A DNA stretch of 64,000 nt, taken from positions 124,001 through 188,000 of the forward strand of contig CAXKVR010000190.1 in NCBI GenBank assembly GCA_964058845.1. The letters are read 5' to 3'. Positions 12,224-22,590 of this stretch are shown piece by piece. The stretch's first letter is position 1. Each line of letters opens with the position of its first letter. The translations under genes and the position numbers were made by a program. Source of the stretch: Carex sylvatica. Taxonomy: Eukaryota > Streptophyta > Magnoliopsida > Poales > Cyperaceae. Under the pieces are notes generated by a model. That model had not been told where the DNA came from. It saw only the letters and a program-made list of their open reading frames with translations, and did not search any database.

Positions 12224-13988
12224 TAGGGCTGCTAATGGTTAAGGTTCGGCTCAAATTCGGCTCGGCTCAATAAGAGAAGCAAAATAATTCCGCTCTAACT
12301 CGACTCGATCTTGAAAGAAAAAGCTCGGTTCTATTCGACTCGACTCGCAAGCCAGCTCATATTTTTACTTATTTTCGTAGGGTTATTTTCAGTAGGGCTG
12401 CTAATGATGAAACTACGTGACCTTTTTCCTTCTATCCAAAGTTTTTTTTACATGACAACAGATGCACTAAAGAAAAAGTCTTTTAATCTTTTAAATGAGA
12501 GGTCAACTACGTGAATTTGGATGAAGATGATAGCCTCAGTGTTTACTGGTAATTTGGCGGGGTTGTCAGAGAGCAAAAGGAAAAAATCAAAACAAAAAAA
12601 GAGAGAATTTCATATATACCACTTAAAAACTGTGAAATTACGTATTTACCATTCAAATTTTTATAATTACATATTTACCATCTAAAAATCTAATAACTCA
12701 CATATTTACTCAATATAAATTTAGTATATATCAAATATACTCAAAAATCAAATTAATTATGTTCAATTTTCTTAAAACTTTAATTAATCAAGGATTAACT
12801 TAGCACCCACCCTTTCTTTCCTTAGAACCGTTCTCTTTTATACCCAATATAAAATATTAAAAATAAATATTCTAAACTAATCTAGTAAAAAAATAAAAAT
12901 TCTCAAACTTAGTTACTACTTTGATAACGGGTTGCGATATCAGTGTCGAATTCAGTACGAGTTATTTTATTGAAAAAGTTTGAGTTGTTACCTTGTTTTT
13001 AGATGTTCAAGCTATCTGAGTCTGCTACCCCCTTCTCTCCGAGTTACAGCGGGAGAAACAAGATGAGGATAGAGTTTCAACGAAAATAGGAAAGTTATGC
13101 CCAAAAAAGCGGAAGGAAAATCTATGCGCAGAAGAGAAGAGACTAAATAACTTATTAAATATATTTTATTAAATATTAAAGTTAATTAATCTCATTTTTT
13201 GATTAATTGGGTAAATACGTGAGTTATTAGATTTTTAGATGGTAAATACGTAATTACATAAATTTGCATGGTATACATAATTTTACATTTTTTTAGTAGT
13301 ATATATGAAATTCTCCCAAAAAAAAATGTATCCGACTTTTCAGCTTGGCGCAACTGAGTCATTTTTTACCAAAACGAACAAATGAGAGTTGAAAGTGCAA
13401 ACCCTTTTGTCTGATAAAAATTGTTTATTTTGGAAAGGGGCAAATATATTAGAATTTTTTTTACATGTATTTTTTTCTTGTGTTGGTCTTTAGATAGTGT
13501 CATATTTTCTACAATCTCATAAATTCAGGTATAAAATATAAATTTTGGATATATTAGAGGTGTGTTACAAAAAGCCATATGCTGGTGACATATGCAAAAA
13601 ACAATCTTTGAAAGACTGAAGTTAGATTTTATACTACTGTGGATACTAAAATTTAAAAAAAAATCAACTCTTATAAGTTAACTGACAATTAATATGTGAC
13701 AGAGTGGAATCGATGCAGTTTTTGTGAATGTCATTCTTTTTGGAATTCAGCTACGAAATTTGAAGGTAAGTGTATTTTGATTGATCAACGAAAATAACAC
13801 AAGACAACAGCCTAAAAATAAATCTAAAAAAATAAGTAAAAATATGAGTTAGCTCGCGAATCGAGTCAAGTGTTTACATGAGCCGAGCTTGTTCTTTCAA
13901 AATCGAGCCGAGTCAAGTTCAAGCTTTTTTCAGTTTCGAGTCCGATTTGTTATGAAATATTGAGCCGCTCAACTCATTAGCAACCCTA
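12224..13988. mobile_element. hAT element inserted in the gag remnant
   Basis: The ends TAGGGCTGCTAATGG and, in reverse complement on the right, TAGGGTTGCTAATGAG are typical of plant hAT elements. Flanking 8-bp repeats are ATAGCTAG (12216-12223) and ATAGCTGG (13989-13996). Inverted subterminal zones of about 180 bp are rich in CGGCTC and CGACTCG motifs. A partial copy of the left terminus recurs near 12392. No transposase is visible. The MITE at 12601-13317 is nested inside. Confidence 0.85.
12601..13317. mobile_element. Long palindromic MITE nested in the hAT element
   Basis: The ends GAGAGAATTTCATATATACC and, in reverse complement, GGGAGAATTTCATATATACT begin inverted arms of about 120 bp that share the TTTACCATCTAAAAATCTAA block. 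Flanks are A-rich: ACAAAAAAA on the left and nine As on the right, compatible with a 9-bp target duplication (8 of 9), though the low complexity weakens this. Confidence 0.65.
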
Positions 13989-14135
13989 ATAGCTGGATGA
14001 CGACATATTTAAGAAGACTTCCAATGGGAAGAGTTCTAAGGATACATGAGAAATTATTAGAAATTTTATTGTTGGAGTTTGTAAAGTGAAGAAGGTGCGG
14101 TTTCAAACTCTTAGGAGGTCAGTTTGAGTCGTGAA
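13989..14135 (+). pseudogene. Continuation of the copia gag remnant
   Basis: Directly after the hAT insertion, GVCKVKKVRFQTLRR can be read near 14071-14115. It matches the VKKVRLQTLRGEFE block found downstream of the gag N-terminus in this copia group. It therefore continues the 12067-12220 segment across the hAT insertion. A stop follows. Confidence 0.6.
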
Positions 14136-15023
14136 ATTTTCATCATTTTGAATAATATAATTTTTACAGCTGAATATTTGATTTTTGTAATTCACATTTC
14201 CTTGCAACTCAACTTATTGTCATTCTTTTAATTTGAATCTTTATACTTTTAATAATTTTTGTTAAAACTTGAAGATTTTCAAATTCTCGAAATTCAAAAT
14301 TTTCAACATTCATGTTTTAAAACTTAACTTTTGTATTTATAATTCCACAAATCATCATAAAATATATCATCCAGTAATGCTCTATCAACATTATAGGACA
14401 TTTATAAATTATAAAGTTATTAATATTCCTACTTATCTCCATGTTCTCATTTTTCATATTTTTAGAAGTTGACATTATTGAGCACCTATTTCATAAACAA
14501 AATCCAAAAAGTTAGAACATTTACCAAAATTCAAAAAAGAATTACAATATTTGATAATTTCTCAATGTTTATATCTTTATGATAATAATAAATTTTGAAA
14601 TTTTAAAATTATATGCTTGAAATTTGAAAATGGAATCAATTATGGCATTGTTTATTTTCAAATATAAAACATGATAAAACAAAATAATATGAAAATTTAA
14701 AAATTTGGATCATGGAAGGAAAACAAATATTAAATATTAAATTTTAAATATAAAAATTAAGAAGTAATATGGAAGATAAAAAAAACAGAGGCTTAATTTA
14801 TTTATTTTGATATAGAAGTATAAAAGTATTGCTTGCCAGTTATATTTGATATATGTATAATTTGATAAACAAAAAAAAAGTTCAGAATAGAGTTCTGGAT
14901 GATAAGTTCTCATAAAAATAGCTAACCAAGTAGCTACTGCGCATAGACGAACATCATGGCTTTGAGGTATCTAGTTTTTTTTTTCTTTATTTCCGTATAC
15001 TATACAAGTTCATATTTTTCGTT

Positions 15024-15054
<31 letters not shown>
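14136..15054. other. Very AT-rich intergenic DNA ending in a TA tract
   Basis: No gene seen. A TA microsatellite at about 15027-15054 abuts the first 425-bp palindrome. Confidence 0.55.
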
Positions 15055-15057
<3 letters not shown>

Positions 15058-15476
15058 GTTGGCTACTATGCTTATATAAGCATATCCCCACATATGCTTA
15101 TAACTCATTTTTGTGCTTCCAATGTTCAAATGGTCGATCTGAACCGTTTATCTTGTTCTCCATATTAATATGTGCTTGGAAACTAAATTTTACATTTTTA
15201 TGAATTTTTTTACTATTTATTATGCCACTTTGAAAGTCGCTGATCCAACGGTGGCTGCACAAAACAGTAAAATCAGCAGCCACCGTTGGATTAATAACTT
15301 TCAAAGTGGCTTAATAAATAGTAAAAAAATTCAGAAAAATGTAAAATTTAGTTTCCAAGCACATATTAATATGGAGAATAAGATGAACGGTTCAGATCGA
15401 CCATTTGGACATTGGAAGCACAAAAATGAGTTATAAGCATATGTGGGGATATGCTTATATAAGCATAGTAGCCAAC

Positions 15477-15479
<3 letters not shown>
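15055..15479 (+). mobile_element. 425-bp near-perfect palindromic MITE, unit 1
   Basis: Starts GAGGTTGGCTACTATGC and ends with its inverse. Almost every base of the left half pairs with the right half around a short centre near 15264. Each arm carries GATCTGAACCGTTTATC or a near variant, and TCCAACGGTGGCTGC near the centre. Flanking TA repeats could hide a 9-bp target duplication. Short frames on both strands only reflect the palindrome. Similar architecture and a clean 9-bp duplication at 30317-30694 suggest a Mutator-like MITE. Confidence 0.85.

Positions 15480-15517
<38 letters not shown>
15480..15517. repeat. TA microsatellite between two palindromes
   Basis: Nineteen TA units join units 1 and 2. 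The tract is the symmetry centre of the larger 15055-15942 inverted structure. Confidence 0.95.
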
Positions 15518-15520
<3 letters not shown>

Positions 15521-15939
15521 GTTGGCTACTATGCTTATATAAGCATATCCCCACATATGCTTATAACTCATTTTTGTGTTTTCAATGTCCAAATGGTCGA
15601 TCTGAACCGTTCATCTTGTTCTCCATATTAATATGTGCTTGGAAACTAAATTTTACATTTTTCTGAATTTTTTTACTATTTATTAAGCCACTTTGAAAAT
15701 TATTAATCCAACGGTGGCTGCTGATTTTACTGTTTTGTGCAGCCACCGTTGGATCAGCGACTTTCAAAGTGGCTTAATAAATAGTAAAAAAATTCAGAAA
15801 AATGTAAAATTTAGTTTCCAAGCACATATTAATATGGAGAACAAGATGAACGGTTCAGATCGACCATTTGGACATTGAAAACACAAAAATGAGTTATAAG
15901 CATATGTGGGGATATGCTTATATAAGCATAGTAGCCAAC

Positions 15940-15942
<3 letters not shown>
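15518..15942 (-). mobile_element. 425-bp near-perfect palindromic MITE, unit 2
   Basis: The same length and ends as unit 1. The asymmetric centre, CTGCTGATTTTACTGTTTTG, is the reverse complement of unit 1's centre, so unit 2 lies in opposite orientation. Both arms carry GTGTTTTCAATG where both arms of unit 1 carry GTGCTTCCAATG. It is followed by CT and TA repeats to about 15984. Confidence 0.85.
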
Positions 15943-15987
<45 letters not shown>

Positions 15988-16121
15988 AGGGTCAGCCGGT
16001 CAAGCCATATAAAAACATACTAACCAAAATGAGAAAATTGAGCTGTGCTTGTAACTACAAAGGAAGGGAACATGATGAAAGCAAAGGATAAGATCAAAGA
16101 GGAAAAACTAGCTAGACTTAC

Positions 16122-17573
16122 ACATCAAATTAGGGGTCTTAAGAATCCTCTCTGCCTTCTTCCCGTCTTTCTCCTTCAATACAAAATGTGAAACAACATG
16201 AGGTCCCGCAAACCGTACACCCTGGTCAAACCTTCCAATTCCTGCCAGGCAAGGAGGTATTATGACGAATTTAAAATTTTCCAGTCAATAATTAACACCG
16301 TCAATTACGGTGTGATTCATCTCTCCTGAATTAAGAAAATGAAAAAGGAGGTTGCTTAGTGATTAGGACAATGGTGACCCTCTTCTTTGAACAGAAATTA
16401 AATGTTCTTTGTTCCCAAGCTTTACAATTAATTGATGGAGCTGAAAAGAGAAACAAAAAAAGTGGTAAAATTCACCTATGCTGAACACGAGATAAATCCC
16501 TTCAGAAGTACAGTCAATCAGAATCCCATACATGGTGCAGCATGGCTGCTGCATCAGTGATCCAAAACCCTACAGTATTTACTAGAAAAAAATATTAAGT
16601 CAATCAAGGAAATAATACAAAAAAACAGATACACAACTAAAACTTATTCTCTTATGTCCTTCCCACACCACCTTGAATCCAATTTAGTTTCGATTGTTAT
16701 AGATACCTCTTATTCTGTTATGTTCCTTTCTTTTTTTAGCATGTATTTTGGTATCATGAGAGACTTAGTATTGAGAATAAAAAAACATTTCTTCCTCCAA
16801 AATTTGTTTGTCACTCTTCTCTTTTCCTCTGAAATGCTAATTAAGTAGTATCAGAGCAAGCTAGGTACACAGTTGCCAGTGTTTACATACCGCTTCTGAT
16901 CTGCCTCAACAAAAATTGGATTATGAATAGATGGCTTCTCAATTAAGAGTGGTTTGTTACATATGAGCCAACTAGTGGAGTTTTCTTGGGCCATGATCAT
17001 AATTGCAAGATAGCCAGTCTTTAAGTGAGGATTATAAGATGCATGCGGGATGATCCGTGCTTTGACAGGCAGGAAGTACATTCCAGATCTCACAAAAAAA
17101 AAAAGTTGATGCCTTTAAGTACTATTGAATAAGTCGGTTGTAATTCTCAAAAAAAATAAGCCGATTGTAAATTGCAAAGTGAAAGCAAAAGTACTTGATA
17201 TTTCTGAAGTGCTCTCACATTGATAAAGGCAAAAAAGGACAGTGTGCACTGTATTTTGAAGAAAATTTTCCAACACAGGCTCAGCTGTCATAGCTAGTTC
17301 TGACTCAAAAGTAGACAGCACCAATTTATGGCAACTGATATTGAGCAACAGAATACTATTATTGTGGTGCCGACGTCCCAACAATCTGGAGTTTTTAGAG
17401 GACGACATGTTCGGCAAGCAAAAGGGACTGGATTCAACAGGGTCATTTATAACAGCAAGGGCTATTTGGACTATATCTGTTTGAATTTGTGGCAAAAATG
17501 ACTCCTCTTCAGCACGACAGTTTATATAACACCAAGGAAAATTTGGATTATATTCGTTCGTGTTTATCAGACC
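16122..17573 (-). pseudogene. Fragment of an unidentified spliced gene
   Basis: I do not recognise the product. Reading the minus strand, an open block (17573 to about 17195) contains FLPQIQTDIVQIALAVINDP and a Ser-rich stretch. A second block (17088-16887) follows a T-rich tract and AG; it contains RIIPHASYNPHLKTGYLAIM and KPLLIEKPSIHNPIFVEADQ and ends at GTAAAC. A third (16569-16476) contains MQQPCCTMYGILIDC and ends AG/GTGAAT in phase 1. A fourth (16241-16122) starts after GCAG in the matching phase, contains RFDQGVRFAGPHVVSHFVLK and ends at GTAAGT. Blocks 2, 3 and 4 join in frame. Blocks 1 and 2 do not with the splice sites I see, and neither a start nor a last exon is found. The 425-bp palindromes lie downstream and a copia remnant upstream, so this is probably a truncated gene, but a functional gene with distant exons is not excluded. 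Confidence 0.5.
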
Positions 17574-18480
17574 CTTTCATATGCCTTCAAAAAGCAATGG
17601 TCTTGTTCCATGCTCTTATTTATAGATTTAGCTTAATTTGGTTCATGATGGTGGCTCTGATAATACAGATGATTTCTATGAATCGGAGTGCTAAGAGAGG
17701 CAACACCCGTAAGAGGGATCAACCATGTAAAGCAGTGGCACATGAGGTTTTTTATGTTGGTCTAAATTTTCAGAATATTCGGATAAATTAATTAAAATAA
17801 ATCAAATTGAAATAGAGTTAGCCAGATCGTTCAAAGTATTTTCCTTAAGCGTATTCCATCTCATCGTGCAAGATGGACCCGCAACCAAGATAATACGGAG
17901 TTGTTGCTCCTTAGGCACGAAGAAACTGAAGATAACTCTGCAATATCCAGCATAGATCAGAAATTGATAAAATTGGAGAATTAATCAAAGGGACTTTCTG
18001 TGGGAGTAAATCAAAGAAAAGGTTTTTATTTCTTTCCATTAATTTCTTTGATTCAAACGATCATCTGAGATAGAAAGAGGGATCTGTATTTGTATTAATA
18101 ATGAGATTTTGTATCAAAATAAGGAAGGAATGAGTATCCCCCTATATCAAACAGAAGGAGACCTATATAGTTATAATGATTCAATCAAGAGATTTAATAC
18201 TAATTAATGATAATTATGAAATGAGGAAGAAACGTACCACAAATATGCCATGAGGAGGTGTAACAGTAAAAGTCATTAACAAAATAATAAGTGGTCATTA
18301 GAAAAATAACTAAAGAAATAAATATTCAATTTAATCCTCTAATTTTTCAAATATCACAAATGGAGATTTTAAGCAAATTTATTGAATAGGGAATTTTGGG
18401 TTTTTCGAACTCAAGTTCCAACATTTTATTCTTCTATTCCATGTACTATTGCATTTTGTTGATCCGACAATGACAATTGT
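17574..18480. other. Unassigned DNA between gene fragment and copia remnant
   Basis: No domain recognised on either strand. The + strand frame at 17489-17791 overlaps the minus-strand fragment and looks like its shadow. Part of this stretch may be the decayed 5' portion of the copia element that follows. Confidence 0.35.
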
Positions 18481-19560
18481 GCATACTTCAAAAATTGCAG
18501 GATGAGGGCTTCATGTATGTACTGATTTATGTGGAAGACATGCTAGTTGCAGCAACAAATGAGGAGATCAAGAAAATGAATTATCAATTAAGATTGCAAT
18601 TTAAAATGAAAGAGATATGCCCAATAGAAGATTAAGTCTCTCCCACGAGGATTTCATTTGGAACGTGTTAAACCAGTTCAATATAAATGATGAGTGACCC
18701 GTATCTAATCCTCCCATGATTAAATTAATATATTATTGAGGCAAATGAAAACTTTACCTTTCACGAGTTCCATATTCTAGTATGGTAGGGAGTATCATGT
18801 ATTGATGGTTTGCACTAGACATGACAATGCTCATGCTGTTGATGTGCTGAGTCTGCTATTTGCATGTCTTGGTGGAAAGCATTGGGAGGCATTCCACCTG
18901 ATTCTAATTTGTTATGTTAATTCAAGCTTTATAGGTCCTTGACAAAAGACAGTTATTAACTTGTTATGTGGTCACCTTTGATTGAATTAGATGGAATGCT
19001 ACATTACAATACACTATTGCTTTGTTTACTACATAAATCGAATACATGCCCTCCTAACAGGCGCTGTGGAGGTAATTTGACTTAAGGATTTGCTTGGAGA
19101 GTTCTCGACATAAGAAAACAACTATGTTTAAAAGAATAGGGAGAAACGGCTATCTATATATATTCCCGATAAGTACCGTTACTCAATAAGAAGATTGCAA
19201 TATTAGAAAGTGATATACTTATTTATCATTCTAATGACCAATTCCTTTGCTACAGTTTTTTAATCCAATATGTATTACTTTGTACTAAAAATCTTTCAAT
19301 CTATGTGTCAATTAGAAAAGACTGATGCGCTATTCATGATGAATGGTCACATGTATAATTAGAGACGCAAGCACATTGATGTCTATTCGCTTTGTTTGAT
19401 AGGTCATTTCGAAGGGCATAGTAATGACCAAGAAGATTGCTACTACATTTCGAAGGGCATAATAATGACCAAGAAGATTGCTACTACCAGCAATCTAGTG
19501 ATTTGCTCACAAAGCCGATACCAACCATGAAGTCTGGCTTTGTGCTAATTTGGTTTTAGT
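18481..19560 (+). pseudogene. Decayed copia pol remnant (RT to RNase H)
   Basis: In broken frames one reads GFMYVLIYVEDMLVAATNEE (18508-18567), corresponding to the copia RT active-site region where YVDDM is normal. VCTRHDNAHAVDV follows near 18808, from the RT-RNase H connection, then RKHIDVYSL near 19368 and LLTKPIPTMKSGF near 19505, the end of the polyprotein. Stops and deletions are frequent. The T- and G-rich sequence after 19560 may be a remnant 3' LTR. Confidence 0.65.
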
Positions 19561-19810
19561 TTGTTATTAGTTTGCTTTAGTGTTTTGAGAGGTTGTTATT
19601 TGTTTCTGTATTATGGATGACATTTCGAGTTATATGGAGAGATTGTTCTATGTGCTTCACATCGTTTTGTAATTAGCATTTTCTAGGATTATATATAATA
19701 TTTGTTATTTTTATTATTTTCCTACAATTGTAGGGAACTCTTATGTTACTTGGGCAGTAGGTTGTTTTCCATTTCTCTAAATTTTGCATCTCTCTCTCTT
19801 TATATTTTTG

Positions 19811-19955
19811 AGGAAAGGTTGGAGGTCAAGCCACCCAACTATTTAATATCCTTATTATTATAACAAATAATTTTCTCCATCCGGATTTCGAACCCATGAC
19901 CTCTCACATAGAGACCATGTGCATTTCCCACTAGAGCAAATGCTAGTTCTCTCAT
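19811..19955 (-). mobile_element. tRNA-derived SINE, copy 2
   Basis: On the minus strand, TTGCTCTAGTGG (near 19935) resembles an A box, and GGTTCGAAATCC (near 19889) is a near-consensus B box. The tail runs through GATGGAGAAAATT into T/A-rich sequence and GGTGGCTTGACC. It is the better preserved relative of 5990-6122. Confidence 0.6.
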
Positions 19956-21089
19956 CTCTCTCTCTTCTTTGACCCTTTAAAAATCCTAACAAGCACCAAG
20001 TCTATAAAGCATGACCTGAGTTAAGAAAGAATTCACGCATTATGTTCTTAAATTTGACTGAAATTAACCATCTAGTCGTTGTTGGACCTACATCCCACAA
20101 AAATTAGATGGTTCCTTCAATAGCCACTGAGGTAAACATGATACTACATCCAGTTAGTTTTGATCTAAAATCATATATATAGCATGATCTTAATTTCTAG
20201 AATTGTTGGGCTTAAGATATGTCCTGTTGTGGTATCAAATTTTATATTATAATTTTCGTATTATAAAAGCAGCTTCTCATCAAATACAATTCTATTTTTT
20301 TATGGTGCATTTTTATTTTTATTTAGGGCCCGTTATTCACAACATACTTTTCAGATGTACTTGTTGTGAGAATTATTGAAAATGTGTTTTTCAGTTCATA
20401 TATATAATGTATACTCGGTGGTTTTCAAGGTTTGTTCCTTTTGATAGAAAAACAGGTTATGTCGTTGAATATAGAAGTCTCGCTAGCTGTCACTTCTATT
20501 AACTACACTACAGTAGTAAGTACAGTAAGGCTAACTCTGCTATGGATGCATTACGTACTGGAATGGATTCGCTAGGCTGCGGCTACATTCACGTCTTCTT
20601 TCAAGCTATAAAAAGTCCGGATCCTCTATGGCAATACACAACGCTACACATCGTGTGCACTCACTAGCATTGAACTTTCATGCTTCTTCCTTCTTAGGTG
20701 TGTGTACTGTGTAGCATGCAATAATAATATACATACTTTTTTTTTATTTGAAGAATATACATACAATACAACAGCTTGTGTGACCAACGGATTGCTATTT
20801 TTCGGAAAACAGCATATAATTAGTAGGAGTATGGCTCTCTTGGTACTTTCACACCAGTGCAACTGTACTGCATGAGAGATGTTGTATATTGTTGTAAGTA
20901 CGATAACAGCTATCGTCTATCATATCACATTAATTTGTTATATATGTTACTATTGAAGTTCTGTACACTTGGAGACTAAATCAAAGATATTACAAGTAAA
21001 TTTATATCTCGGAGTGCATTTCTAATTCGTGTTTTTGCTGTATTTATATATCTATCTTCTAGTTTTATATGATGAGCCCAGAGCTCCGG
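19956..21089. other. Intergenic, no gene seen
   Basis: A CTATAAAAAG box at about 20607 looks like a TATA motif, but no credible reading frame follows. Confidence 0.5.
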
Positions 21090-21253
21090 AATTCGTATCC
21101 GCTGCATTAATTAACTCAATGCAGAATGAATCTGGACTGTCCGATCTGTGTTGGTACAAATATTAAAAATGCCCCATGCGTTTCACTTTGGGTCAGATTG
21201 GCCTGGATCCTGATCAGACGGTCGAGATGCATTAATGCAGAGGATACGGATCC
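21090..21253. mobile_element. Short palindromic MITE of the CTGCATTAA family
   Basis: About 164 bp with inverted ends AATTCGTATCCGCTGCATTA and, in reverse complement, GGATCCGTATCCTCTGCATT. Flanking 9-mers GAGCTCCGG and AAGCTCCCG agree at 7 of 9, a possible decayed 9-bp duplication. The ends and spacing match the longer elements at 43093-43310 and around the copia element. Confidence 0.6.
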
Positions 21254-21399
21254 AAGCTCCCGTCCGGCTCATTGAGCGGGTTGAATTTTACCTGCAACTA
21301 TATTTATTCCAAATTGAATATTCAATTGTTGAAGTTTGTTAGTTATGAGTTCAACTTTCTATTGTTACAATGTTTCCTACGGGAACAGAATACGAGCTA

Positions 21400-21454
<55 letters not shown>

Positions 21455-22551
21455 GTTCAGTTTTTGCTAGAAAATCTTCACTACGATAAATTTTATTTTA
21501 CAAACTTGAGGTCCCCAGTCTCCACTAACCTAGGAGGAAGTCAAGATAAAATTAGTATTCAAATAAAAAATTTATACTGAAGATTATCTATTCTTCAAAT
21601 GGGGAAGTTTTTATTTTAAAGCAACTTAATGTGTATTATAATTAAAAGTGATTCAAAAGGCTTCTAAAATAACTGAAAAGGCCGACAGAGCGGTTGTAAT
21701 TAATTAATTAAAAGTTATTCAAAGCATTCTTAGCTAATTAATTAGGTGTTTTATAATTTATATGATGATGTCCTTTTTTATTTTGGGGGTGGGGGCGTTA
21801 TTTTGAGAGCATAATTTATGATATTGAGAGCGAAGAGATTTTTTTTACTATATTAATTTTGCCCCTAATCAAGATTCTTTGTATATTTGTTAAGAACTCT
21901 GAGAAATTAATGCTTTGTTGATTACAAAAATTAAAATGGTAATATCGATCTTAATTGTTTCTATTTTGAGTTCATTCCTTATCTTTAACAAAAGGAAAAA
22001 ATATATATATCAGTTGTATTTGCCCCAAAGAATTTACATTCATTTAGAAATTTTATCCTAATTAATATATTTTAAATGGTAAGTTGTTCACGCCAAAACT
22101 AGAAAGAAAAAAAAGGAAATAAAAAATTAGATGCATTAAATCTTGGGGGAAAAAAAGATATACCTTGCTAATACCTTGCTAACAAGTTTGACAAAAGTTT
22201 CCATTTATCAAATTGTTTGTTCTCTTTTAATTAGAAAGGAAGAATCAAAGGTGTCTAACTAACTCTAACCTTAATATTTAATACATGTCTTGTTTCTGAG
22301 ACTACTTTTGCAGGTCATAATATTATTTCATTTTTTGCTAATTTACATATTAAAATTTAATAAAACTTTAACAGCTGAAGTCATATTATTTCATTTTTTT
22401 ATAACTGCACTCAGGTACTCGAACTTGCATAGATAATTAGAAAGGTTGTAATCTTCTTGAAAGATTCAACATCGCCTACAGAATCTTAATTTAAGGCTCT
22501 AACAGAAAGCACAAGAATATAACATATCCCTACACATTTTAGATTTAATTG

Positions 22552-22590
<39 letters not shown>

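Noticed and set aside
14956..16091. Several 60-88 codon reading frames on both strands
   Set aside because: They are translations of the palindromic units and TA repeats (YIYIYI runs). The same peptides appear on both strands because the DNA is self-complementary.
17489..17791. A 100-codon plus-strand frame
   Set aside because: Its left part overlaps the minus-strand gene fragment, and no domain or start context supports it.
19811..19955. Possible tRNA gene from the B-box-like GGTTCGAAATCC
   Set aside because: No acceptor stem pairing or anticodon arm could be drawn, and a diverged second copy exists; better explained as a SINE.
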